Source of the DNA: Paraglomus occultum
Lineage: Eukaryota > Glomeromycota > Glomeromycetes > Paraglomerales > Paraglomeraceae
Assembly: GCA_910592205.1 (NCBI GenBank)
Contig: CAJVPJ010001095.1
Coordinates: 1 to 12,346, forward strand
Length of the DNA: 12,346 nt
Direction of reading: 5' to 3'
The position numbers and the translations under genes are program-made. Shown here one piece after another: positions 1 to 7,432 of the stretch (the first letter of the stretch is position 1; each line of letters starts with the position of its first letter). Under the pieces are notes generated by a model. The model made no database searches, was not told where the DNA came from, and worked only from the letters and a program-made list of their open reading frames with translations.

Positions 1-508
1 GAGGGTTCTTTGTTTCTTTTTTCTGAGGAAATAATTCCCAACTATTAAAAGTGATAAATAGTAAAGCCAAAACTACAGTAAAAACACTAACGAAGGATGC
101 AGTTAACAAACAAGCACTAGCAACGTGAATCAGCGTGTTAATAATAAATACCCACTTATTATGGAGGTAAAAATTATTATTTTCAATATACTTATCTTTT
201 TCTCATAGGTACTTATTAAGTAAAAGAGCGATAACGTTTAAAACAACTATCGCACTCAAGAAAAAAATAGCGTAATTCAAAACTTTGCTCTTTTCTGCTG
301 CCTTACCAGCACCTAAAAAATACTGATTAAAATTCTTTTCCTTGCCAAAAACAGAGCGGTAAATTTCTCCTAAAATATCCCTATCGGCGTATTTTTTTCC
401 TACCAAAACAAATAAAGTAGAAAAAACTACCCAAGAAATAACATTAAATAATAATTTAGAAAAGAAAAAACGTGGATAATGTGATAATTCATTCTTTTTT
501 TTAGACAT
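1..508 (-). CDS. Multi-pass membrane protein, unknown function (3' end outside window)
   Basis: The ATG is at 508 and the frame stays open to the window edge, giving 169 residues with no stop. A UGA codon at 203-205 is read as Trp102. A basic start (MSKKKNELSHYPR) leads into about four hydrophobic segments, roughly residues 19-37, 77-99 and two within 119-160, separated by a polar loop (about 38-75) and a short charged loop (102-117). I do not recognise the family. The basic N-terminus suggests that end is cytoplasmic. It lies 137 bases downstream of the alaS fragment, and a terminator-like hairpin sits in its leader. No Shine-Dalgarno sequence is visible before the ATG. That it is a real gene is fairly sure from its length and hydrophobic pattern; its role is open. 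Confidence 0.7.
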
Positions 509-645
509 AATAATAAATAAAAACAGGCGGAACTTTTTCCGCTAAACCTTGCTAATCACTGGAGCATTCTAGTAATCAACTTTTACTTTTTGATTTATAT
601 CTTAATTTTATATAAGTTAGGGGAAAACTTCTTAGCAAGGTTAGA
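509..645 (-). promoter_or_regulatory. Possible structured leader/attenuator before the 1-508 gene
   Basis: This intergenic stretch holds an 11-base perfect inverted repeat, AACCTTGCTAA at 545-555 and its complement TTAGCAAGGTT at 632-642, enclosing 76 bases. Read on the minus strand, shorter hairpins lie inside (AAGTT/AACTT and AATCAA/TTGATT), and a GC-rich hairpin with a U-rich tail follows at once, 18 bases before the ATG at 508. A long closing stem, inner hairpins and then a terminator just before a start codon is an attenuator-like order. It matches no riboswitch class I can name, and the repeat could instead be a plain intergenic element. Confidence 0.3.
515..542 (-). terminator. Rho-independent terminator-like hairpin
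   Basis: On the minus strand GCGGAA and TTCCGC (542-537 and 532-527) form a perfect 6-bp stem around a 4-base loop. CTG and then a T-rich run (TTTTTATTT, 523-515) follow. It may end transcription of the alaS fragment and upstream genes, or act conditionally in the leader of the 1-508 gene, since that ATG lies only a few bases past the T run. Confidence 0.5.
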
Positions 646-1170
646 TTAAAAAACTGCTACTTTCTTTTTTTCTCTATCCTTCCGACCTTTCTCCTTTTGC
701 CTTTCTAGCAATTTATTAAATTCTTCTTCGGGAAACTGATAATTTTCTTTTTTTAAATAAAAACGAATTAGCTCCTCGGGAATTCCTTTGGTATCATATC
801 AAAAAAATATATTTTCGGCTGTGATTTTTGGTGAGAAATTTTTCTCTAATTCCTGGATAGAATTACTAATAAACTTTTTATTTTTGTTTATTTCTTTTTC
901 TAGTTCACTAATTATTAATTTTTCTTTATCTTTTAAATGAGTATAGTAAGAGGAATTAACTTCAATTAATTTTTGACTAATTTTTATTAATTGTTCCGTA
1001 CTTAAATTAAGCATATGGGCTAGCAGGGTGGACTTTTTCACCAATTTTTTGAGGATATATCCACGTCCCTTTGGTTCAAATACGGCTCCATCAGCCAGAG
1101 CAAAAATAGTAGTTCGCAAATGGTCAGCAATAATATAATAATTTCCTTTTTGTTGGTCAATATCACTCAT
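646..1170 (-). CDS. alaS: Free-standing alanyl-tRNA synthetase fragment (C-terminal half of aminoacylation region)
   Basis: The 174-residue product corresponds only to the later part of the AlaRS aminoacylation module, which contacts the tRNA acceptor stem. Visible matches are IIADHLRTTIFALADG (family form: ADHIR..F.IADG), GRGYILKKLVKKS (GRGYVLRRLIRRA) at about residues 35-47, and FFWYDTKGIPEELI (LYDTYGFP..L) at about 122-135. A charged helix ending in Lys follows. The N-terminal motifs that bind ATP and alanine, the editing domain and the C-Ala domain are all missing; a full AlaRS has about 850-880 residues. The start is the ATG at 1170, with TAA three bases upstream in frame, and UGA encodes Trp124. 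The frame is intact, so this is either an expressed remnant, a split or duplicated piece, or an early pseudogene. Family assignment is firm; function is unknown. Confidence 0.75.
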
Positions 1171-1173
1171 ACT

Positions 1174-1542
1174 TTAATGCTTGGGTTTCGAATCCCTTTT
1201 TAGTCAGAAAATAATTAATCCGGAAACTACTAAGACTCCACCAATTCCTAAGCCAATTATTAGAGTCAAGTTAGCAGGCTGAAATAAACTTCCTTCTTGG
1301 TTTTTGGCACCGCTAACTTTATCATTATTTTCTTTTTGGGTTGGTTTATTTTTGTGCTTGTGTCGGCTTTGACAATTTTTCGGCGGACACCCCTGACCGG
1401 CTTGGCAATTTTTATGTAAGCAAAGTTTTTGTTTGCACTCCGAGCATTCAATATCACAACTAGCATATTTTTGCGGTTGGTCGGATTTCATAATTGAGAG
1501 CCGTTGCTCAATTTCCGCAAGATTTTTTTTTCGTGCTAGCAA
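1174..1542 (-). CDS. Cys-rich, tail-anchored C-terminal part of a zinc-binding-like protein (probably fused to 1460-2443)
   Basis: Counted from the TTG at 1542 the product has 122 residues. Cys lie at 29, 33, 36, 41, 46, 52 and 57 in closely spaced CxxC-like pairs, which suggests zinc ribbons or knuckles. A Lys/Asn-rich linker, one hydrophobic helix (about 91-114, ending in Trp from UGA) and a short basic tail follow, so the protein is probably C-terminally anchored with its zinc part in the cytoplasm. The start is unclear: TTG at 1542 is only one base after AAGGAG, and the first ATG is at 1491, inside the previous frame. The overlap with the upstream ORF begins at a run of nine A, and one base fewer there would join both ORFs into a single protein of about 422 residues. 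I judge one frameshifted or slippage-expressed gene more likely than two. The stop lies 3 bases before the alaS fragment. Confidence 0.6.
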
Positions 1543-2443
1543 TCTCCTTATTTCTCTTTTCAGTAGCGGGTTCTTGACCCAAAAACTTTTCTAAATAAAC
1601 TAGATTTTTTGAAAATTGTCGGTGAAACTTTTGTAATCTGTCCCGACACAAGAAGCAACAATCAGGGTGTGATTGCTCGTGTTCTTTTTTTTGTTCCCAC
1701 TTTCTAGCCACCTCAAAATGATAACGTCAAGAATTTCTTTCTTCTTTCTTTAACTTCCGACTTTGGCACTTTTTTCCAGCCGCTAATTTCCCATGGGTAA
1801 AAGTTCGCTCCATTCAATAATTCCACCTCTGGTTATCAACGCAATAATTACCTCGGCTAATATCTTCATCAGAAATTACTTCACCACAATCTCAGCATTT
1901 AGTTCCCGAGGGAGGAACATCAGTCGCCAACTCCCGACCACCATTTTTTTGAACTTTTTCAACTCAGGATTGTTGAGCGGCTTGATAATTTTCAGCATGC
2001 TTTTTTTTGGTTTCTGGACTTAACTTGGTATAATAAATAAGAAACTGACCCTCCTTTCGCTCGCCAATTTCCGACCGATAAGTAAAAAAATTATCGTCTT
2101 GGTCAACAAGAAAGAAAGAACAATTATCACTACTATTAGCCTGAAATTTACTAGCAATAGTTCCTCCATCCCCCTCCACTCATTGAAAATCCAGAGACAG
2201 CAACATTTCAGCCTGCTTGGCTAATGTTTCCCGCAGAGCTTTTTTTAATCGCAGGGATAAGATATCAAAACTTCTGAGGGTATAACCGACAAAATATCCA
2301 CTATTTTTTTCTTCTTTATCTCCTATTATTATTGGAGGTGCTTTTTCCGAATCCTTATGAGTTTCACCAGCAAAAACATAATCTACTCCTTCCTGAAACT
2401 CCCGGATTTTCTTTTCAATTAGGCTTTGATTTAATTTTGCCAT
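1460..2443 (-). CDS. Unknown protein with two Cys clusters; N-terminal part of a frame-split membrane-anchored protein
   Basis: The 327-residue ORF from the ATG at 2443 reads through several UGA codons as Trp (for example Trp88 and Trp160). Residues 1-90 are charged, and 91-140 look like beta strands. A likely zinc ribbon follows with C183, C186, C201 and C226 (KCWDCGEVISDEDI), then a second cluster at HPDCCFLC (C262, C263, C266, with H274 near). The last 20 or so residues, after Lys305-307, lack the Cys pattern and look like out-of-frame translation up to TAG at 1460. The overlapping frame continues with more Cys pairs and a membrane helix. The overall plan (soluble N-domain, Cys clusters, C-terminal helix) matches the gene at 9152-10138. 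No family is recognised. The promoter probably lies in 2444-2611. Confidence 0.6.
1523..1549 (-). other. Frameshift site: run of nine A with an upstream Shine-Dalgarno-like AAGGAG
   Basis: On the minus strand AAGGAG (1549-1544) stands 12 bases before AAAAAAAAA (1531-1523). The upstream frame reads ACG AAA AAA AAA TCT. Dropping one A gives ACG AAA AAA AAT CTT, which enters the frame with the remaining Cys pairs and the membrane helix. This could be polymerase slippage, ribosomal frameshifting, a real one-base insertion or a sequencing error in a homopolymer. It is a rare strong SD-like sequence in this window and lies inside a gene. Confidence 0.5.
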
Positions 2444-2611
2444 ATTCAATTAATATTTAAAATAAGTTATTATTTTTAACAACCTATATTTAATATTTTA
2501 AGTTTTTTAAAGGCAAGAAGAGAAAATTTAATTCCTTCAATTGTCAAAGTAAATGTCATGAATGGCTAAACAATTTTCGCGATATAAATTAATTATCGCT
2601 CTTAGTCCTAA
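2444..2611. other. Intergenic, AT-rich; promoter region of the 2443 gene and 3' side of prfA
   Basis: These 168 bases lie between the prfA stop and the next minus-strand ATG. A small inverted repeat (GCGATA at 2579-2584 and TATCGC at 2594-2599) follows prfA but has no good T run, so it is at best a weak terminator. The rest is AT-rich with several possible -10 boxes and no clear -35 box. I see no gene here. Confidence 0.3.
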
Positions 2612-3637
2612 TTAATACTTTATTTTTTTCTCCACTTCGTAGTCAATAAGTTTTTGACATAACTCCTCTAAATCCCCTTCCATAATAAAATTAAGTTTGT
2701 TCCAACTTATTCCTAAGCGGTGGTCGGTTATCCGATTTTGGGGATAATTGTAAGTGCGAATTTTTTCGGACCTTTCTGCGGTGCCAATCATCGAAGAGCG
2801 CAAACTGCCTACTTCTTTTGCTTTTTCAGTCTGTAATTTTTCCAAGAGTCGCGTTTTGAGAACAAATAATGCTCTTTCTTTATTAACTCGCTGGTCGCGG
2901 CCATCTTGGGAAGTTGCCACTATCTTGGTCGGTATATGAGTAATCCGCACCGCCGAGGCAGTTTTATTAGCGTGTTGCCCGCCGGGTCCGCCTGAACTGT
3001 AAGTATCAATTTTTAAATCTTGCGGACGAATATTGAGAGCGACATCTTGGGCTTCCGGCAAAACCACCACACTAGCAGTTGAGGTATGGATACGTCCTTT
3101 ATTTTCAGTTTGAGGAACCCTTTGTACCCGATGAACCCCCGCTTCATTTCTTAACCAATTAAACGCTTCCTTTCCTTTCACCAAAAAAGAAACAAAGGTG
3201 AAATTACCCTCATTATCTACTTTACTTTCTACCATCTCAATTTTCCAGCCCTTACTTTCCGCAAACTTATAATACATACGATAAAGGTCACGAGCAAATA
3301 ACCCCGCTTCAGTTCCTCCAGTACCGGGACGAATCTCAAGAACAATATTTTGTTTAGTTCCTTCTTCTTCCATCAATTGCTCTTTAATTTTATTAATTAA
3401 CTGCTCTTTTTTTTCTTCCAACTCTTTAATTTCGGTTAAGAAAAGATTTTGCTCTTCTTGATTCGCTTCTTGACTTAATTCTTGATAATCTTTTTGCTCT
3501 TGGTCTAACTTCTCATACTCTTTTTTGTCGGCTAGTAAAAGATTTTTTTTTTTACTGCTTATTTGGGAAGGAATTTCATTTTTTTCTAATTTTTTTAAAT
3601 AGTCAATAATTTTGGTTTCTAACTCTTTATTACTCAT
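2612..3637 (-). CDS. prfA: Peptide chain release factor 1 (RF1)
   Basis: RF1 reads UAA and UAG in the ribosomal A site and triggers peptide release. The 341-residue product has the usual layout: an N-terminal coiled region (1-95), then RPGTGGTEAGLFARDLYRMY (103-122), the codon-recognition loop PQT (175-177) in VQRVPQTENKGRIHTS, and the catalytic GGQ (219-221) in SSGGPGGQHANKT. The C-terminal YNYPQNRITDHR motif of the family is also present. The P-x-T tripeptide separates RF1 from RF2, which has SPF. This fits a code in which UGA is sense and RF2 is unnecessary. The ATG at 3637 gives the full family start; only a weak AGGAAA lies about 15 bases upstream. Its Trp codons are all UGG. It diverges from the superoxide dismutase gene across 181 bases. 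Confidence 0.97.
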   Translation of the reverse strand: MSNKELETKIIDYLKKLEKNEIPSQISSKKKNLLLADKKEYEKLDQEQKDYQELSQEANQEEQNLFLTEIKELEEKKEQLINKIKEQLMEEEGTKQNIVLEIRPGTGGTEAGLFARDLYRMYYKFAESKGWKIEMVESKVDNEGNFTFVSFLVKGKEAFNWLRNEAGVHRVQRVPQTENKGRIHTSTASVVVLPEAQDVALNIRPQDLKIDTYSSGGPGGQHANKTASAVRITHIPTKIVATSQDGRDQRVNKERALFVLKTRLLEKLQTEKAKEVGSLRSSMIGTAERSEKIRTYNYPQNRITDHRLGISWNKLNFIMEGDLEELCQKLIDYEVEKKIKY

Positions 3638-3818
3638 GAAAACTTTGAAATTTTCCTAATAAGCCAATTGCTTCTTTCATATACTCTATTTTTAAATATT
3701 TTGGACCTTTTCACTACACTGACACTAATAGAAAAAAGCGGAAGAACAATCAAATATTATTCGAAAACAAAAAACTTATTATATCAATCCACCAAAATAT
3801 TGTAAAATTACACTAGTT
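3638..3818. promoter_or_regulatory. Divergent promoter region between prfA and the SOD gene
   Basis: This 181-base AT-rich spacer must carry start signals in both directions. Toward the SOD gene, TGTAAAAT (TAAAAT at 3803-3808) ends 10 bases before the ATG and could be a -10 box giving a nearly leaderless mRNA. No TTGACA-like -35 box is seen at the expected distance. No ORF, hairpin or tRNA stands out. Confidence 0.35.
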
Positions 3819-4478
3819 ATGAATAATTATCAAAGAATTAAATTGCCCTACGAACTTAACGAATTGGAATGAGTAATTTCTTTTAAAACCATGCACTACC
3901 ACTATAACATTCTCCACAAAAATTATGAACTTAAACTGTTGGAGACAATTCAGGAAACTGAAATTGAGGAACAATTTCCTACTTTGGAGAACTTAATGGA
4001 GAATTTGAAGCAATTGCCGGCAGAAATAAAGGATAATGTGCGCTTTTTTGGAGGCGGGTTAATTAATCACAATTTTTTCTTTGCCCATCTTACTAAATTC
4101 AAATCCAACCAAAAAGAACACGAACGAGAGGAAAAAATTAGTCTGGCCTTCCTAAACCTTATTCAGGAGGAATTTACTAACCTGGAAAAATTGAAAAAAG
4201 AATTGGTAAAAAGTGCCTTAAAAGTGCGGGGGAGTGGTTGAACTTGATTAGTGATGAATAAGAAAGGAAAATTAGAAATCATTAATACGGCTAATCAAGA
4301 TGGCCCTTGGTCTTTACATTTACGTCCACTTATTGCCATTGACGTCTGGGAACATGCTTATTATCTCGACTATGGAGCCAACCGAAAAGAGTATGTGGAA
4401 AAACTTCTTAAACATCTTCTAAATTGAGAATATATTAATCAACTCTATCTTAATTATACTACCTCCTTAAATAAGTAG
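3819..4478 (+). CDS. sodA: Superoxide dismutase, Mn/Fe family, Mn-type signature
   Basis: The enzyme dismutes superoxide to oxygen and hydrogen peroxide with a bound metal. The 219-residue protein carries all four metal ligands: H28 (TMHYHY), H84 (GGGLINHNFFFAH), and D175 and H179 (IDVWEHAYYLDY). GGG at 78-80 and Gln160 in NTANQDGPW follow the Mn-type pattern; metal use cannot be fixed from sequence alone. Four of six Trp (18, 141, 143, 203) are UGA codons at family Trp sites such as GSGWTWLV, the best internal proof of the code. The start ATG at 3819 gives the normal N-terminus. Oddities: the first His of the usual HH pair is Leu32, and a family Trp in the NHxFFW segment is Phe. It is the only plus-strand gene, and its 3' end overlaps that of the yidC-like gene by 20 bases. 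Most Mollicutes lack SOD, so transfer is possible. Confidence 0.95.
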
Positions 4479-5739
4479 GCGCTCTTGATGGTCTTGTTCT
4501 CATGCTTGCGCTCCCACCCCCTCCCAGAAAGTGTTCCCGATGACCAAAAATTTTTACTCGGGCCGTATTTATTACAAATCTCACTAATCCACTAAAAAGA
4601 GTGAGGAAATTATTTCCTAAACTGTTCATTCCAAATAATCTTACCATAGCCATTATAAACAAAGTAAGAAAAAGGTTAAATACTCAATTTTTTGCAAGAT
4701 AACTTTTTAATTCTTGCTTATTTAACAGACGACCATGGCGCAAGAATTCAGCACTAATATTGGAGAGGAGAGTAGAGATAAATATCGGAATGACCCATTT
4801 TCATCACTCTGTCCCGGGCGTTCCGGGTTGGAACCAAGAGTTGGTGCGGTCAAAGAAAGCCGGATGGTAAAAAAGAAAGAAGTTGAACATAACAAACATG
4901 AAGCCATTAAAGAACATATACTTAACCAGTGGTGAAGCCTCTTCCTGTAACTGTCCTTTTTCCTCAACACTTAGGTAAGGGTCGCGGATTTTCTCCATAT
5001 TTTCCCACACTTTTTTGGTTTCTGAATAGCAGATTCACAAGAAAATTATTTCCACAATTACTAATTTAAAAATCATCCCCGAAAATAGGTGGCTGTTTAG
5101 TCCGAGTGTTTTACTTGTTTTATTAAGGGGAGAAATAATAAAAAACTTTAAAGGGTCATAAGTCATTTGTTGTCATCAATTTCTATTATCATCTAATTCG
5201 GTAATATTTAATTCATTTTCTTTTAATCGGTCTTCAATATTTGTGATAATTTTCTCTTTGGCTTTCTCAAATTTTTCATTGTATTCTTTCTCCTTTTTTT
5301 CTAATGTTTCTTTTTCTTCCTTGGTGGAATTTTCTTTTTTTTTTAATTCTTCCTTTTCTTGATATAGTTTCTTTAATTCAACCTCCTCCTCTTTTCACTT
5401 CCGCGGAAGTTTTTTATTATTTAGACCTTTTTTCTTTTCGATTTGGCTTAATACATCATCCTCAATTTCTTCAATATTTTTCTCCTCTCTCTCGTTAAAT
5501 CACCCTGTGAAACGCTGATAGTGCTTAGTTTTGTCATCATGACTTTTTAATTGCCTTTCTTCTTCTCTGATACTTTTTTCGCTGATGGCTCCCTGGTAAT
5601 TAACACAGTTAGCATAGGAAGTAAGTCAAAGAATTCAATGTAAGAAAATAACTAAAAAAAGTATTCGCAAGCCACTTCTCAGAAAATTAACTAATTTACT
5701 TATTCGGCTGGCGAAACTTGATTTTCTTTTATGCGGCAT
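4459..5739 (-). CDS. yidC: YidC/Oxa1-like membrane protein insertase with coiled-coil insert
   Basis: The 426-residue protein, read with several UGA as Trp, fits the YidC plan. There is an N-terminal helix (about 24-42), then a long Glu/Lys-rich coiled coil (about 50-180) and WWQQMTYDPLKFF. A helix at about 218-238 contains a basic residue (K225) where YidC proteins often carry the hydrophilic-groove Arg. A charged segment SETKKVWENMEKIRDPY (239-255) follows, like the first cytoplasmic loop, and then hydrophobic stretches near 271-292, 315-328 and 351-392. The tail is basic. YidC inserts and folds membrane proteins with or without SecYEG. The match is by architecture and scattered residues, not a long motif, so another multi-pass family remains possible. 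The ATG at 5739 lies 7 bases after the stop of the AAA+ gene upstream, so the two are almost certainly co-transcribed. Its 3' end overlaps the SOD gene on the opposite strand. Confidence 0.5.
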
Positions 5740-5746
5740 ATATTAT

Positions 5747-6394
5747 TTAATTTTTTGAAATATTAACTTTTTCTCTTTCCTTTCTATCAGAGCAGTAAAT
5801 AAGCATTAATACTAGAATTAAAAAAATAAGAAAAGAAGCAATTGAAACAGGATAAAAGTATTTATCTCAAAAAAATTCTTTCGGCTTGGCTGTCTCGACA
5901 TTTATGCAGTCTAGCCGCGACATAAGAGGATTAGATAATTGACCAGTATCCTGGGTAGAACTCGTGGCAACTAAAATAAACTGGGATAAGTCAATAGTTT
6001 CTCCTTTGATGGATAAAGAATTATTTTGAGCCGGGTCAAAAATAGCCAACAAGGATTTTTGAAGCGGAGATTTATTAGTAATTTTATCAATATTTTTGAA
6101 CCAAATGACTGGAAATTTTTCTCGCTCGATGGATTGCTTATTAGTGGAAGAGTTAACGATTTCTTTAATTTTATTTTCGACTGCCTCCTTTTCTCTATTT
6201 TTTTCTTCCCCAAAATCAATGATATTATTTGCCAATACTTCATTACTTTTGGTTAATTCTTGATTATATTCTTCGCCGGCAAAGAAAGCAGATCAGGAAA
6301 AAATATTAATCTTTTCACCCTTTCTTTTTTTCTCTTTTCTGGCGGCAGTTTTAATGGCTATCTCTTTTTTTATTTGTTCGGAAATACTATTCAT
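5747..6394 (-). CDS. Degenerate Lon-type AAA+ fragment with C-terminal membrane anchor
   Basis: The 215-residue protein resembles the second half of the Lon ATPase core. SLLAIFDPAQNNSLSIKG (114-131) and DLSQFILVATSS (135-146) match Lon ALLEVLDPEQN and DLSKVMFIATAN. NPLMSRLDCINV (155-166) matches Lon PLLDRMEVIEL and keeps the arginine finger as R160. There is no P-loop: the protein begins after it. The Walker B segment PVIWFKNIDK (95-104) has lost its Asp-Glu, and the sensor-1 Asn is Ser. The alpha-helical small domain and the protease domain are absent; instead a hydrophobic helix (181-201) and a basic tail follow. By itself it should not bind or hydrolyse ATP, but it could complete the active site of a neighbour in a ring. 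The ATG at 6394 lies 6 bases after the stop of the companion ATPase. The intact frame argues against a pseudogene. Confidence 0.75.
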
Positions 6395-6400
6395 AACGTT

Positions 6401-7387
6401 CTAATTTTTAGGTTGTTTTTTCATTATAAATCTCTTAAAAATTCAACTGGCGAAGAGGACGAAATTAAGTCCTAAAAAAATGAAAAGTAAATAATGCTTT
6501 CAAGTGGCTTTAAATTCTTCCTGGTAAGGGAAAATATTTTTTTTTACTCATTCTGAAGGATTTTCTGTAACGGTAAATTTTTCATTATTGTTTTTAGTAT
6601 AAATATATTCTTCCTCAATTTTACGTAGTGCTCTTTCGGCTTGTCTTACTCCCACTTCTTTAATTTGCTTGAGTATTTCTTTAATAATCCTTTCATTTAT
6701 AATGCCACCTTTTTTTTCGGGGTATTTTTCATTAATCTCATCCGCTTTCATTTTTAAAATTTTTTCTTTTTCTTCATCAGTGAAATCTGGCAACTCAGTT
6801 ATATCAATTTCTTTTTTTAATTCTAGATCCAAATCATCAATATAATTTACAGTAGCAAAAAAGGTAATATGGCTTAAATCTATTTCTGTTTGAAAATATT
6901 TATCAGTGAACTTTTTTCCTGCTTTATAATCCTGAAAAAGTTGGATTAAATGCTTCTGAATTTCTTTATCCTCGACTTTTTCTAATTCATCGAGGAGAAT
7001 AACCGGATTTTTTGAGCCTCATTTTTTAATCGCCCAGGCCACTAGGCTAGGTTTTTTATCGCCTCCCAAAATGGAATACTCTCCGGATTCCTTGAAGCCA
7101 GCCAAAGATATTGACTCACAGTCCCGACCCATAGCATTAGCCAGATTTTGGACAAAAGTAGTTTTTCCCATACCGGGAGCACTGGAATAACAAATTACTT
7201 CCCTTTTGGGCCAAAAGCGTCCTTGTGTCATGGCGTAAACTTTGAAATGGCCCAAAAAAGTCTTCTTTTCTTTCTCGAATCCAATATGCTTTTTTAAATC
7301 TGCATCAGCCTTTTCAATATCATTAGATACTTTTAAGTTGTTAAGTGCTGTAATTAATTTTTCTTTTTCTTGTTGAAAATTATTCAT
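6401..7387 (-). CDS. Membrane-anchored Lon-type AAA+ ATPase lacking the protease domain
   Basis: The 328-residue protein contains a Lon-like AAA+ module. Walker A is SAPGMGKTT (69-77, K75), followed by MGRDCESISLAGFKE (86-100), which parallels Lon LGRKFVRISLGGVRD. Walker B is NPVILLDELEK (127-137, D133 and E134), sensor 1 is FFATVN (N181), and sensor 2 is GVRQAER (246-252, R248). Where Lon has the arginine finger (LDRMEVIEL) this protein reads KKEIDITEL, without Arg. Lon's large N-terminal domain and its Ser/Lys protease domain are both missing; after the small helical domain comes one hydrophobic helix (about 298-317) and a basic tail. It probably remodels or extracts proteins at the membrane by ATP hydrolysis, without cutting them. 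UGA encodes Trp at several points. It is first of a three-gene operon with the degenerate partner and the YidC-like gene. ATG at 7387, no SD. Confidence 0.85.
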
Positions 7388-7432
7388 AAGTTAATTATTA
7401 TTTTACTTATTAATTTATTTAAACGTTTCTGT

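Noticed and set aside
1181-1200. GGGTTTCGAATCCC followed by TTTTT, resembling a tRNA T-loop or a terminator
   Set aside because: Stem and loop do not fit a T arm, no acceptor, anticodon or D arm can be drawn around it, the T run lies on the strand without an upstream gene, and the bases encode the tail of the Cys-rich protein.
2579-2599. GCGATA/TATCGC inverted repeat as the prfA terminator
   Set aside because: The stem is short and AT-rich, the loop is 9 bases, and no T run follows on the minus strand; left as a weak possibility only.
4735-4935. Plus-strand ORF of 66 residues, and other plus-strand ORFs such as 1793-2023, 2754-2939, 6026-6475 and 11706-11921
   Set aside because: They lie opposite well-supported minus-strand genes (yidC-like, Cys-rich protein, prfA, AAA+ pair, lon), show no family motifs and are shadows of those frames.
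5747-7387. Reading the two AAA+ genes as a decayed pseudogene of Lon
   Set aside because: Both frames are open under code 4, both gained C-terminal membrane helices, and the motif losses complement each other, which decay would not produce. An orthodox Lon also exists at 11666-12346.
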